Positions 33,002-41,435 of a DNA stretch of 64,000 bases are shown one piece after another. Position numbers and translations under genes: made by a program. Position 1 is the first letter of the stretch; each line of letters begins with the position of its first letter. Source of the stretch: Solirubrobacter ginsenosidimutans (GTDB taxonomy: Bacteria > Actinomycetota > Thermoleophilia > Solirubrobacterales > Solirubrobacteraceae); contig NZ_JAPDOD010000015.1 in NCBI RefSeq assembly GCF_027587205.1, forward strand, positions 114,680 to 178,679, in the 5' to 3' direction. The notes under the pieces were generated by a model. That model saw nothing but the letters and a program-made list of their open reading frames with translations. It was not told where the DNA came from and made no database searches.

Positions 33002-34356
33002 GAGGCCTCCCGGCGGCGCAGCGGGACGACCTGGCCCTCCACAGCGGGCTCCGCGGCCTTGCGCGGCGCCGGCTTGGCGCCCGTGAGCGTGCCGTAGAGC
33101 GCGACCTGCTCGGAGACGATCTTGCCGATCCGCCGGATGCCCTCGCGGATGTCATCGTCGCCCACGCCGCTGAAGTTCAACCGCATCTCCGATCCGCCGC
33201 GCCCGTCCAGGTATGCCGCCCGCCCGGGGACGAACGCCACGTGCTCGCGCAGCGCCCGCGCCAGCAGGTCCGTCGTGTCGATGTAGTCCGGCAGCTTGGC
33301 CCAGACGAAGAGCCCGCCCTGCGGGACCGTCCACGTCGTCTCGTGCGGCAGGAACTCCTCCAGCGCCGCGACCATGACGTCGCGCCGGCGCCGGTAGATC
33401 CCGCGCAGCTCGTCCAGGTAGCGCCGCCAGTCGCGCTGCTTGAAGTACTCGACCACGAAGTACTGATTCAGCGGCGAGGAGCACAGGTCCGCGGCCTGCT
33501 TGCCGAGGTTCAGGCGCTCGAGGATCGGCGCCGGAGCGGCCGCCCAGCCGATCCGCAGCCCGGCCGAGAGGATCTTCGAGAACGTGCCCGCGTAGATCAC
33601 GTAGCGCCCGCCATCGAGCGAGTACAGCGTCGGCAGCGCCTCGCCCTCGTAGCGCAGGAGCCCGTAGGGGTTGTCCTCGAGGATCACGAGCTCGCGCTCG
33701 TTGGCGATCCGCACGAGCTCCTTGCGCCGGTCCAGCGGCATCGTCACGCCGCCGGGGTTCTGGAAGTTGGGGATCGTGTAGATGAACTTCGGGCGCCGGC
33801 CTTCGAGACGCAGCCGCTCGAGCGTCTCCTCGAGCAGGTCGATCCGCATGCCGTGCTCGTCCATCTCGATCTGGACGACGTCAGCTTCGTAGGAGTTGAA
33901 GCAGGGAACGGCGCCGGGATAGGTGGGCGCCTCGGCCACGACGACGTCGCCGGGATCGAGGAAGGCGCGGCAGACGAGGTCGATCACCTGCTGGCCGCCG
34001 GTGGTGACCATGACGTCGTCGGTCTCGACGATCGTCCCCTCGGCCGCCATCACCTGCACGATGCACTTGCGCACGTCTTCAAGGCCGTCCGTCGGCCCGT
34101 ACTGAAGGGCGGCGGCGCTGGAGTCGACCGCGACCCGCGACATCAGCATCGCGAAGTCCTCTGCCGGGAACGTGGTCGTATCCGGCAGGCCGGTGGCCAG
34201 CGAGATGACCTCTGGCCGGGCGGTCACGGCCATCATGTCGCGCATCGCCGACGAGGTCATCCCGCGCGTGCGGCGCGCGAACAGGCCGCCGTAGCGCTCG
34301 ATCTCGTGGGCGCTGGAGGGGGTGGTCCCCTTCCCGGGGGTGTCGTCTATCGTCAT
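32998..34356 (-). CDS. PLP-dependent aminotransferase (LysN/2-aminoadipate type)
   Basis: 452 residues, fold-type I, subgroup I-gamma like LysN and the catalytic half of MocR regulators but without a GntR helix-turn-helix. Landmarks: LQYGPTDGLEDVRK, TTGGQQVIDLV, YTIPNFQNPGGVTM, VILEDNPYG and the PLP lysine in YAGTFSKILSAGLRIGW. The first 25 residues are a poorly conserved extension. Cotranscription with ddl (4-bp overlap) hints at supply or turnover of an amino acid for the wall, but the substrate cannot be assigned. It is divergent from the DUF4126 gene by 25 bp. Confidence 0.9.
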   Translation of the reverse strand: MTIDDTPGKGTTPSSAHEIERYGGLFARRTRGMTSSAMRDMMAVTARPEVISLATGLPDTTTFPAEDFAMLMSRVAVDSSAAALQYGPTDGLEDVRKCIVQVMAAEGTIVETDDVMVTTGGQQVIDLVCRAFLDPGDVVVAEAPTYPGAVPCFNSYEADVVQIEMDEHGMRIDLLEETLERLRLEGRRPKFIYTIPNFQNPGGVTMPLDRRKELVRIANERELVILEDNPYGLLRYEGEALPTLYSLDGGRYVIYAGTFSKILSAGLRIGWAAAPAPILERLNLGKQAADLCSSPLNQYFVVEYFKQRDWRRYLDELRGIYRRRRDVMVAALEEFLPHETTWTVPQGGLFVWAKLPDYIDTTDLLARALREHVAFVPGRAAYLDGRGGSEMRLNFSGVGDDDIREGIRRIGKIVSEQVALYGTLTGAKPAPRKAAEPAVEGQVVPLRRREAS

Positions 34357-34381
34357 GCGGCGGAACGAACGCTAGCGCGCA

Positions 34382-34972
34382 ATGGACTATCTCCTCGACC
34401 TTCTTCAGGGTCTCGGAATCGCCGCGGCGATCGGGATCCGACCCTTCCTGCCTACGCTCCTCGTCGGAGCGCTCGCCGCCGGCGACCTCGGTATCGACTT
34501 CGATGGGACGGACTTCTCTTTCCTGGAGAAGACGCCGTTCCTGCTTGTCATCGTGATCTTGGTGGCGGTCTTCAACATCATCGACCGGCGCCGTGGCGCG
34601 GACACGAGCGTCCCCGGGCCGGTGACGGCGCTGCTGCTCGCGTGCTCGCTCGTGCTCGGCGCGTTGCTGGCGTCGGCCTCGATCGCGGACGGCAGCGACA
34701 CCTGGTGGCCAGGGATACCCATAGGCGTGGCAGCCGCCTCGCTCGGCTTCCTGTCGGCCAGGTCGCTGTTCGGCCGCGTCAGCGCCCGCCTGGACGCCGA
34801 GACGGCCAAGGCGCTGCCGCTCTACGCCGAAGGGATGGCGCTGCTCGGCGCCGGCCTTTCGGTCCTGCTTCCGCCGCTCGCGATCCTGTTCGTCGCGGCG
34901 CTCGCCTGGCTGCTCATCGGCGGCCGCCGCCGCGAGGGCGAGAAGTACGCCGGGCTGCGCATCCTCCGATGA
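34382..34972 (+). CDS. DUF4126 family membrane protein
   Basis: 196 residues with about four to five hydrophobic helices and the DUF4126 opening pattern LLQGLGIAAAIGIRPFLPTL. Family function is unknown. The stop overlaps the next gene's start by 4 bp (ATGA), coupling it to a phosphodiesterase, so it may be its membrane partner. Confidence 0.82.
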   Translation: MDYLLDLLQGLGIAAAIGIRPFLPTLLVGALAAGDLGIDFDGTDFSFLEKTPFLLVIVILVAVFNIIDRRRGADTSVPGPVTALLLACSLVLGALLASASIADGSDTWWPGIPIGVAAASLGFLSARSLFGRVSARLDAETAKALPLYAEGMALLGAGLSVLLPPLAILFVAALAWLLIGGRRREGEKYAGLRILR

Positions 34973-36435
34973 AGAAGCTCGTCCTCGCGGTCATCGACGC
35001 GATGAAGCCCGCGATGCTCGAGCGGGCGGTCGCGACGGGCCGTGCGCCGACGCTGGCGCTGCTGATGGAGCGCGGGCACTACGTCGACGAATGCGTGGCG
35101 GCGTTCCCATCGGTCACGCCCGTCTGCGCGGCGTCGATCGCCACCGGCACCGGTCCCGCCGAGCACGAGATCCCCGCGATGAACTGGTGGCACCGCGGCG
35201 AGGAGCGCTACATCGAGTACGGGACGAGCTTCGGGGCGTCACGCGCCTTCGGCATCCGCCAGTCGCTCACCGACACGATCTACAACATGAACCTCGAGCA
35301 CCTCTCGAAGAACGTCGAGACCGTGTTCGAGAAGCTCGACGACGCCGACATCCGCACCGCCGGGACGACCTACCTGATGTACCGCGGCCGCTACCGGCAC
35401 GAGCCGTCGGTCGACACCGCCCTCTCGCGCCTGGCCCACACGGCCTTCGGCCTGCCCACGATGGGCCCGAAGGAGCTCTTCTACGCGGACATGTTCGCCT
35501 CGCGCAAGACCTCGTGCCGCTCGCAGCTCGGCCTCCCGGGCGTGCGCGACCAGCATTCGGGCTGCGTGTCGGAGTACATGGTCGAGCACGACCTATTCGA
35601 CTTCCTGCTGCTGTCGCTGCCCGACAACGACACGCATTCGCACAAGTACGGCCCGTTCGCCCAGGTGGACTCGATCGCCGCCGCCGACCGCCAGATCGCG
35701 CGGGTGATGGAGGCGGCCGGCGGGCCCGACAAGTTCCTCGAGGACCACGCGGTGATCGTCTGCAGCGATCACTCGCAGTCCAAGGTCGAGGGTGAGATCG
35801 ATCTGTTCAAGGCCTTCGACGGCTTCGGCGTGCGCGCCGCCCAGCGCTCGCGCGAGGACGACGAGATCGCGGTCTGCCCGAACTCGCGTGCCGCGCAGGT
35901 CTACGTGCTCGATCGCTCCAAGCGGCGGTCGTTGATCCCGCGCGTGGAGCGGACGCTTCTCGCCCTGGAGGGCGTGGACCTGGTGATGCGGATGGGCGAT
36001 CACCCGGACGGCGAGGCGGTCGTCCGCGGCGAGCGCGCCCGCGGCGTCAAGGAGGTGCGCTTCGCCCCGCGCGGCGACCTCGTCGACGCTCGCGGCGACC
36101 ACTGGAGCGTCGAGGGCGACCTCGACCTGCTCGGCCTGAAGATCGAGGACGACCAGATCCGCTCGGCCACCTACCCGGACGCGATGAGCCGCGTCTGGTC
36201 GGCGCTGCGCTGCCCGTCCGCGGGAGAGGTGCTCGCCTCAGCTCGCCCCGGCTACGAGTTCCTGGACTGGGGCGGCGCGCACCACGTGGGCGGCGGTTCG
36301 CACGGCTCCCTGCACGCCAACGACTCCAACGCCGTGCTGATCTGGACCGGCACCGGCCCGGAGAAGACGGCGAGGGAGCAGTGGGCGCTCCGTGACATCG
36401 TCCCGATGATCACGGACCATTTCGGCCTCGCGTAG
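34969..36435 (+). CDS. Alkaline phosphatase superfamily / type I phosphodiesterase-nucleotide pyrophosphatase
   Basis: 488 residues. All two-metal ligands of the family can be seen: the first Asp in VLAVIDAMKPA (D10), the nucleophile threonine in FPSVTPVCAASIATG, DNDTHSHKYGP, CSDHSQ and the C-terminal histidine in GGSHGSLHANDSN. No signal peptide, so probably cytoplasmic or membrane-peripheral. The substrate is open: nucleotide pyrophosphate, phosphonate or a phosphodiester lipid. It overlaps the DUF4126 gene by 4 bp. Followed by paired hairpins. Confidence 0.9.
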   Translation: MKKLVLAVIDAMKPAMLERAVATGRAPTLALLMERGHYVDECVAAFPSVTPVCAASIATGTGPAEHEIPAMNWWHRGEERYIEYGTSFGASRAFGIRQSLTDTIYNMNLEHLSKNVETVFEKLDDADIRTAGTTYLMYRGRYRHEPSVDTALSRLAHTAFGLPTMGPKELFYADMFASRKTSCRSQLGLPGVRDQHSGCVSEYMVEHDLFDFLLLSLPDNDTHSHKYGPFAQVDSIAAADRQIARVMEAAGGPDKFLEDHAVIVCSDHSQSKVEGEIDLFKAFDGFGVRAAQRSREDDEIAVCPNSRAAQVYVLDRSKRRSLIPRVERTLLALEGVDLVMRMGDHPDGEAVVRGERARGVKEVRFAPRGDLVDARGDHWSVEGDLDLLGLKIEDDQIRSATYPDAMSRVWSALRCPSAGEVLASARPGYEFLDWGGAHHVGGGSHGSLHANDSNAVLIWTGTGPEKTAREQWALRDIVPMITDHFGLA

Positions 36436-36437
36436 CC

Positions 36438-36497
36438 TGGACTTCGCCCCCTGGGCGAATGTCCAAGCGAAGCGAGCCCTCTGGGCGAGCTTCGCCC
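36438..36497. terminator. Tandem inverted repeats between convergent genes
   Basis: The first hairpin pairs TGGACTTCGCCC (36438-36449) with GGGCGAA-T-GTCCA (36453-36465), a 12-bp stem with one bulge. A second shorter one pairs GGGCGA (36483-36488) with TCGCCC (36492-36497). The two share the CTTCGCCC/GGGCGA sequence, suggesting local duplication. They can end transcription from both sides. Confidence 0.7.
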
Positions 36498-36510
36498 ACT
36501 TCGGCGTGAA

Positions 36511-37341
36511 CTAACCCAGCGCGTCGGCCAGCAGGTCGACCTGGCCCGGGTCCGGGTCGCAGGGGAAGAAGACCAGCTCGTCGCAGCCGGCGTCCGCGAA
36601 GCCCTGGACGTACGCGCGGACGGTGTCGGCGTCCTTGGCGGCGCCGTCGGCGACCATCTGCGACATCTCGCCCAGGAAGCCGTAGTAGTCGTTCAGGTAG
36701 CCGTCGGCCGCCGCTTTGGCGTTGTCGCCGAGCGCGAAGTACGAGAGCGCCATCGTCTGCGGCTTGCCGTCGCGGCCCGCGGCCTGCCACGCCGTCTGCA
36801 GCTTGGCCAGCCCTTCACGGAACTGGTCGGGCGAGCCGCCGCCCATGATCCAGCCGTCGTGCGCCGCCGCGCGCCGGAACGCCGCGCCGGAGCTGCCGCC
36901 GAGGATCACGGTCGGCCGTCCCGCCGGCCCGATCGAGTCGCCGCTCCAGATCTCGTCCCACTGTTCGAGCATGTGGTCGAAGGCCTTGCCGCGGCCGCCG
37001 AACTCGGCACCGGCGGCCTCGTAGTCGTCCTCGCGCCCACCCACGGCGACGCCGAGGACGAGCCGTCCGCCGGACAGCGCGTCGACCGACGCCGCCTGCT
37101 TGGCCAGCATCGCGCCGCTGACCCGCAGCGGCGCGATCAAGATCGTGGTGGCGAGCTTGATCCGCTCCGTCACCGCCGCGGCGGCGGCCAGCGCGATCAG
37201 CGGCTCGTAGTTCGCGTAGACGATCCGGTCGATCGTCCCGAGGCTGGAGAAGTCGCGGGCCTCAGCCCGCCGGGCCCAGTCGACGATCTGCGCGCCCGTG
37301 GCGCCGCGGATCGTCGAGGGCAGTCCGATGCCGACGTCCAT
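36511..37341 (-). CDS. LLM-class (luciferase-like) F420-dependent oxidoreductase
   Basis: 276 residues, a TIM-barrel luciferase-like protein. N-terminal MDVGIGLPSTIRGATG, the LATTILIAPLR strand, GRLVLGVAVGGREDDYEA and PTVILGGSSGAAFRRAA are typical of actinobacterial members, which mostly use cofactor F420. The substrate is unknown. A TAGCCT hexamer (37348-37353) ends 6 nt before the ATG and lies over the end of the upstream YmdB-type gene, so it probably has its own leaderless message. Confidence 0.88.
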   Translation of the reverse strand: MDVGIGLPSTIRGATGAQIVDWARRAEARDFSSLGTIDRIVYANYEPLIALAAAAAVTERIKLATTILIAPLRVSGAMLAKQAASVDALSGGRLVLGVAVGGREDDYEAAGAEFGGRGKAFDHMLEQWDEIWSGDSIGPAGRPTVILGGSSGAAFRRAAAHDGWIMGGGSPDQFREGLAKLQTAWQAAGRDGKPQTMALSYFALGDNAKAAADGYLNDYYGFLGEMSQMVADGAAKDADTVRAYVQGFADAGCDELVFFPCDPDPGQVDLLADALG

Positions 37342-37345
37342 GCCG

Positions 37346-38140
37346 TCAGGCTACGGGTCGCAGCACCTGGGCGATCGAGTCGGCGCGGCGCGGTGACGAG
37401 GCCCGGATCACGACCGCGTTGATCCACGGATCGATCTCCGACGGCTCGTAGCGCATCGGCATGTGGGTGCGCATGACCGCGATCGACTGCTCCTTCTTCA
37501 TCCCGATCACGCCGCCGCGGGCGCCGGTCATGCCGACGTCGGTGATGTAGGCGGTGCCGCCCGGGAGCACGCGGAAGTCGGCGGTCGGGACGTGGGTGTG
37601 GGTACCGACGACCGCGGTCACCTTGCCGTCGAGGTACCAGCCGAGCGCGACCTTCTCGCTGGTCACCTCGGCGTGCATGTCGACCAGCACGTGGTCGCAG
37701 CGGGAGACCTCGCGCAGCGCCTCGTCGATCGCCACCAGCGGCGGCGCGGCCGCCTGCAGGTGGACCATCCCGCTCAGGTTGACGACGCCGAGCGTCACCC
37801 CGTCACGCTCGACGATCGTCGTCCCGCGGCCCGGCTGGGTCTTGAGGAAGTTGTACGGGCGGATGATCCGCCGCTCCTCCTCCAGGTACGGCCAGACGTC
37901 GCGGTGGCGGTAGGTGTGGTTGCCGAGCGTGATCGCGTCCACGCCCAGCTTGAGGAACTCGTCCGCCTCTTTAGGCGTGATCCCGAGCCCGCCGGCGGCG
38001 TTCTCCCCGTTGACGACGACGAAGTCCAGGGCGAACTCCTCGCGCAGGCCCGGCAGCAGCTCGCGCAGGACGCGGCGGCCGGCGCGCCCGACCACGTCGC
38101 CGATGAAGAGGATCGAAGTGATGGACGGGCATACTGACAA
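37346..38140 (-). CDS. YmdB/TIGR00282-family metallophosphoesterase
   Basis: About 264 residues if started at TTG 38140; the conserved protein begins at SILFIGDVVGRAGRR, about 9 residues later, and no well-placed ATG, GTG or ribosome site exists, so the start is uncertain. Calcineurin-like metal ligands: ILFIGDVVG, VVNGENAAGG, TLGNHTY, VDMHAEVTSEK and VGTHTHVPTAD. In Bacillus YmdB is a 2',3'-cAMP and cNMP phosphodiesterase that affects mRNA decay and multicellular behaviour, often next to rny. Here its 5' end overlaps the divergent permease gene. Confidence 0.88.
   Translation of the reverse strand: MSVCPSITSILFIGDVVGRAGRRVLRELLPGLREEFALDFVVVNGENAAGGLGITPKEADEFLKLGVDAITLGNHTYRHRDVWPYLEEERRIIRPYNFLKTQPGRGTTIVERDGVTLGVVNLSGMVHLQAAAPPLVAIDEALREVSRCDHVLVDMHAEVTSEKVALGWYLDGKVTAVVGTHTHVPTADFRVLPGGTAYITDVGMTGARGGVIGMKKEQSIAVMRTHMPMRYEPSEIDPWINAVVIRASSPRRADSIAQVLRPVA
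37348..37353 (-). promoter_or_regulatory. -10 element (TAGCCT), likely leaderless start of LLM gene
   Basis: On the minus strand it ends 6 nt before the ATG at 37341 and overlaps the last base of the YmdB-type gene; no ribosome site between. Confidence 0.4.
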
Positions 38141-39491
38141 GGAGATGGCGCGGCATACGGAGGAGGAGGCTGCGAACCCGCTGGACGAGGTCGGCGAGGA
38201 GGGTCCGGACTCCCCGCCGCTGCGCACGCCCGCTCCCGCTCCGCCCGCCCGGATCGCGCCCGTTCTCGTCCCGCGCTGGGTCCAGATGGCGCTGCTGCCG
38301 GTGGCGATCGCCGGCGCCTACCTCTTCCTGCACGCGGCGGGCCACATCCTGCTGCTGTTCATCATCGCCGGGCTCATCGCCCTGCTGCTGAACCCGTTCG
38401 TGGCGCTGCTGCAGAAGGCCCGGTTCCCTCGCGGAGCCGCCGTCGCGGTCGTCATGGTGAGCGTCCTCGCGCTGCTCACCGGCATCGGGTTCCTGCTGGC
38501 CAACCCGATCTCCGACCAGGTCTCCAGCTTCCAGCGCGACGTCCCCGGCTACGTCGACGACGCCAACACCGAGCTCGCCAACCTGCAGGACTGGCTGGAC
38601 CGCAAGGGCATCAACCTCCAGGTCAAGCAGGAGGGCGAGACCGCGCTGCAGACGATCGGCGAGCGCATCACCGGCGGCGCCGGCGACGTCGTCAGCTTCA
38701 CCCGCGACGCGGTCCAGATCCTCGTCGAGGCGAGCCTCGCGGTGATCCTGATCCTCGTCCTGTCGGTCTACATGCTGATCTACGGCGAGCGCATCGGTGC
38801 GGTCGCGCGCGGCCTCGTCCCGCCCGGGGACGGGACGCCGGACGACGACTTCCCGACCCGGATCCAGGCCGCGCTGTTCGGCTACGTGCGCGGGCAGGTG
38901 CTGTTCAGCCTGATCATGGGCACCAGCGCCGGGCTGATGCTGTTCCTGCTCGGCTCGCTCGGCATCTTCCCCGAGGGCAAGACGTACGCGGTCGCCTTCG
39001 GCGCGTGGTACGGCTTCGCGGAGCTGATCCCGTACGTCGGACCGGCGGTTGGCGGGCTGCCGCCCGTGATCATCGCCGCGCTCAGCGACAACCCGATCGA
39101 TGCGGTGTGGCTGATCATCGCGTTCACGGTCCTGCAGCAGCTCGAAGGGCACGTGGTCGCGCCCAACGTGTTCGGGCAGGCGCTGCGGATCAACCCGATC
39201 CTGGTCATCTTCGCGCTGCTCATGGGCGGGCAGCTGGCGGGATTCGTGGGTGCGTTCATCGCGCTGCCGATCGCTGCGATCCTGCGCGAGACGATCGTGT
39301 ACCTGCGCCGCCACACCCACTTCGAGCGCTGGGACCTGCCGACGGCCAAGCCGCCGCCGCAGGCGACGGAGTCCCGCTGTCCCGAGTGCGGTGTGCCCGT
39401 CGCCGCGGACGCACAGGAGTGTCCCGCCTGCGGGACGGAGCTCGGCGATCGCGACGCGGCGGCCTCGGCGGCCGCGGCCGCGCCCGGATGA
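38121..39491 (+). CDS. AI-2E family transporter with C-terminal zinc ribbon
   Basis: 456 residues from ATG 38121 (GTG 38118 equally possible). A charged, proline-rich cytosolic N-terminus is followed by seven to eight membrane helices and the family motifs LIPYVGPAVGGLP and the EGHVVAPNVFGQALRINP segment. The C-terminus after residue 420 is an added zinc-ribbon: RCPECGVPV...ECPACGTEL, two CPxCG knuckles. The family includes Na+/H+ antiporters and the AI-2 exporter TqsA; the substrate is unknown. The stop overlaps the ABC ATPase start by 4 bp, suggesting a joint export function. Confidence 0.88.
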   Translation: MDGHTDKEMARHTEEEAANPLDEVGEEGPDSPPLRTPAPAPPARIAPVLVPRWVQMALLPVAIAGAYLFLHAAGHILLLFIIAGLIALLLNPFVALLQKARFPRGAAVAVVMVSVLALLTGIGFLLANPISDQVSSFQRDVPGYVDDANTELANLQDWLDRKGINLQVKQEGETALQTIGERITGGAGDVVSFTRDAVQILVEASLAVILILVLSVYMLIYGERIGAVARGLVPPGDGTPDDDFPTRIQAALFGYVRGQVLFSLIMGTSAGLMLFLLGSLGIFPEGKTYAVAFGAWYGFAELIPYVGPAVGGLPPVIIAALSDNPIDAVWLIIAFTVLQQLEGHVVAPNVFGQALRINPILVIFALLMGGQLAGFVGAFIALPIAAILRETIVYLRRHTHFERWDLPTAKPPPQATESRCPECGVPVAADAQECPACGTELGDRDAAASAAAAAPG

Positions 39492-40129
39492 ACGTCAGCG
39501 GGGTGGGCAAGCGCTTCGGGGCGAAGGCGGCGCTGCGCGACGTCTCGTTCGCGTTGGAAGCCGGCGAGCGCGTGGCGATCATCGGCCCCAACGGCGCCGG
39601 GAAGACGACGCTGCTGCAGATCCTCGCGGGAAGCCTCGCGCCGGACGAGGGCACCGTGGACCTGCCCGACGCGGGCTGGGTGCCGCAGCGCGCGGCGGTC
39701 TACGGCAAGTTGACCGTGCGCGAGAACCTGCAGCTGTTCGCGCGGCTGGAGAAGGCCTCGCCGGTCACCGTCGCCCGGATGCTCGAGCTGACCGAGCTGC
39801 AGGGCGACGAGGAGACCGGCAAGCTTTCCGGGGGCAACCGGCAGCGGCTGAACATCGCCGTCGGGCTGCTCGGCGACCCGCCGCTGGTCCTGCTCGACGA
39901 GCCCTCGGCCTCGCTCGATCCGGCGCAAAGAGAGCGCCTGTGGGCGTTCATCGCCACGCTCGAGGCCACGGTCCTCTACACCACCCACGACGTGGGCGAG
40001 GCCGATCGCCACGCCGACCGCGTGCTGGTTCTGGCCGACGGCGAGCTGCTCTTCATCGGCACCCCGGACGAGCTCTCCGGCGACCGCGACCTCGAGACCG
40101 CTTTTCTCGCCCTGTGCGCTGGCTCCTGA
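39488..40129 (+). CDS. ABC transporter ATP-binding protein
   Basis: 213 residues, a short ABC domain. Walker A GPNGAGKTTLLQIL, Q-loop WVPQRAAVYGKLTV, signature LSGGNRQRLNIAVGLL, Walker B LVLLDEPSASLD and the H-loop TTHD are all intact. Its size and lineage are like CcmA/NatA-type exporters. It is coupled to the AI-2E-like gene upstream and to the permease downstream (16-bp overlap). Confidence 0.93.
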   Translation: MNVSGVGKRFGAKAALRDVSFALEAGERVAIIGPNGAGKTTLLQILAGSLAPDEGTVDLPDAGWVPQRAAVYGKLTVRENLQLFARLEKASPVTVARMLELTELQGDEETGKLSGGNRQRLNIAVGLLGDPPLVLLDEPSASLDPAQRERLWAFIATLEATVLYTTHDVGEADRHADRVLVLADGELLFIGTPDELSGDRDLETAFLALCAGS

Positions 40130-41424
40130 TCAAGGATCTCCGGATCCTGCGCCGCTCGCCGCTGCTGGTGGGCCTGCTGATCCTGTACCCGGTCGTGGTC
40201 GCGATCCTGATCGGCGCGGCGCTCACCGGCGGGCCGGAGAAGCCGCGGGTCGCGTTCGCCAACCTCGCCGGCGACGCGACGTTCAACCTCGGCGGGCAGA
40301 CGCTGGACGCCACGACCTACACGTCGCGCTTCTTCGAGGCGGTCGACCCGATCCGCGTCGACAGCCGTGAAGCGGCCATCGAGAAGGTGCGCAGCGGCGA
40401 GGCCCTGGCCGCGCTGGTGATCCCCGCCGACGCGATCCAGAAGCTGCAGGGGATGCTGTCGCTCGGGGGCGGTGGCGCGCCCACCGTCGAGGTCTTCTAC
40501 AACGCCGAGGACCCGGTCAAGCGCCGCTACGTCGAGTCGACGATCCGCGCTCGCCTCGCCGACGCCGACGCCGCGCTCTCGGATGCGGTGCTCGCGCAGT
40601 CGGCCAAGTACCTCGACCTGGTGGTCAAGGGCGGGAAGCTCTCGTTCCCGCTGGTCGGCGAGGTGGAGATCCTCGGGCTGCGCAACGCTCGCACGCTGAT
40701 CGACACGTCGCTGAAGGGCCTGCCGAGCGACTCGCCGCAGCGGGCGCCCTTGGAGCAGGTCAGCCGCTTCGCCCGCCTCGCCGCCGACAACCTCGACCTG
40801 AGCAAGCCGATCCTGTCGTCGATCGGTCAGCCGGTGACGATCAAGCAGACGGTCGTCAAGGGCTCAAAGACGCCGCTGGACCAGTTCGCGGTGTCGGTCG
40901 CGGCGACGCTCTCGCTGATGCTCGTGACGCTGCTGCTGGCCGCCGGCCTGCTGGCGATGGAGCGCGAGGAGGGCGTCTTCGCGCGGCTCGTGCGCGGGCT
41001 CGTCTCGCGGACCTCGCTGCTGACCGAGAAGATCGTGCTCGCGGCCGCGGCGGCGTTCGTCGTCACGCTGATCCAGCTCGCGGTGATCCGGATCTTCGTC
41101 GGGCTGGAGATCAAGCCGCTCGCGCTGGCCGCCGGCGCGTTCGCGTTCGCGGCGCTCGGCACCGCGTTGGGCGCGCTGGCGCGGGAGGTGCGGGTCGCGT
41201 CGCTGCTGGCGATCCTGCTCGCGCTGCCGCTCGCGTTCCTCGCCCTGATCCCGAGCGGCGCGGTCAATTCCGGCCTCTACGACACCCTCAACGTAGTTTC
41301 CGGTGCATTTCCGTTCAAACCGACGCTGCGGGCGCTGGACGGCCAAGGCCTCGCGCTCGTGCATCTGCTCGCGCTGGCGTGCGCATACGCCGGGCTCGCG
41401 CGCGTGGCGCTCCGCCGGTTCTAG
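40114..41424 (+). CDS. ABC-2 type permease
   Basis: 436 residues from GTG 40114. One membrane helix near residues 17-36, a large extracytoplasmic domain (about 40-265) and five to six helices in the C-terminal half, the YhaP/NatB-type ABC-2 layout. It pairs with the preceding ATPase. The large external loop and the neighbourhood of tetrapyrrole genes might hint at export of a haem-related or lipid substrate, but nothing in the sequence shows it. The stop TAG is part of the hemB -10 candidate. Confidence 0.9.
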   Translation: MRWLLIKDLRILRRSPLLVGLLILYPVVVAILIGAALTGGPEKPRVAFANLAGDATFNLGGQTLDATTYTSRFFEAVDPIRVDSREAAIEKVRSGEALAALVIPADAIQKLQGMLSLGGGGAPTVEVFYNAEDPVKRRYVESTIRARLADADAALSDAVLAQSAKYLDLVVKGGKLSFPLVGEVEILGLRNARTLIDTSLKGLPSDSPQRAPLEQVSRFARLAADNLDLSKPILSSIGQPVTIKQTVVKGSKTPLDQFAVSVAATLSLMLVTLLLAAGLLAMEREEGVFARLVRGLVSRTSLLTEKIVLAAAAAFVVTLIQLAVIRIFVGLEIKPLALAAGAFAFAALGTALGALAREVRVASLLAILLALPLAFLALIPSGAVNSGLYDTLNVVSGAFPFKPTLRALDGQGLALVHLLALACAYAGLARVALRRF

Positions 41425-41427
41425 GAT
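41422..41427 (+). promoter_or_regulatory. -10 element (TAGGAT) upstream of hemB
   Basis: Ends 8 nt before the hemB ATG; its first three bases are the stop codon of the ABC permease. The same bases could instead act as a weak ribosome site (AGGA, 9 nt from the ATG). Confidence 0.35.
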
Positions 41428-41435
41428 TGCCTCGA

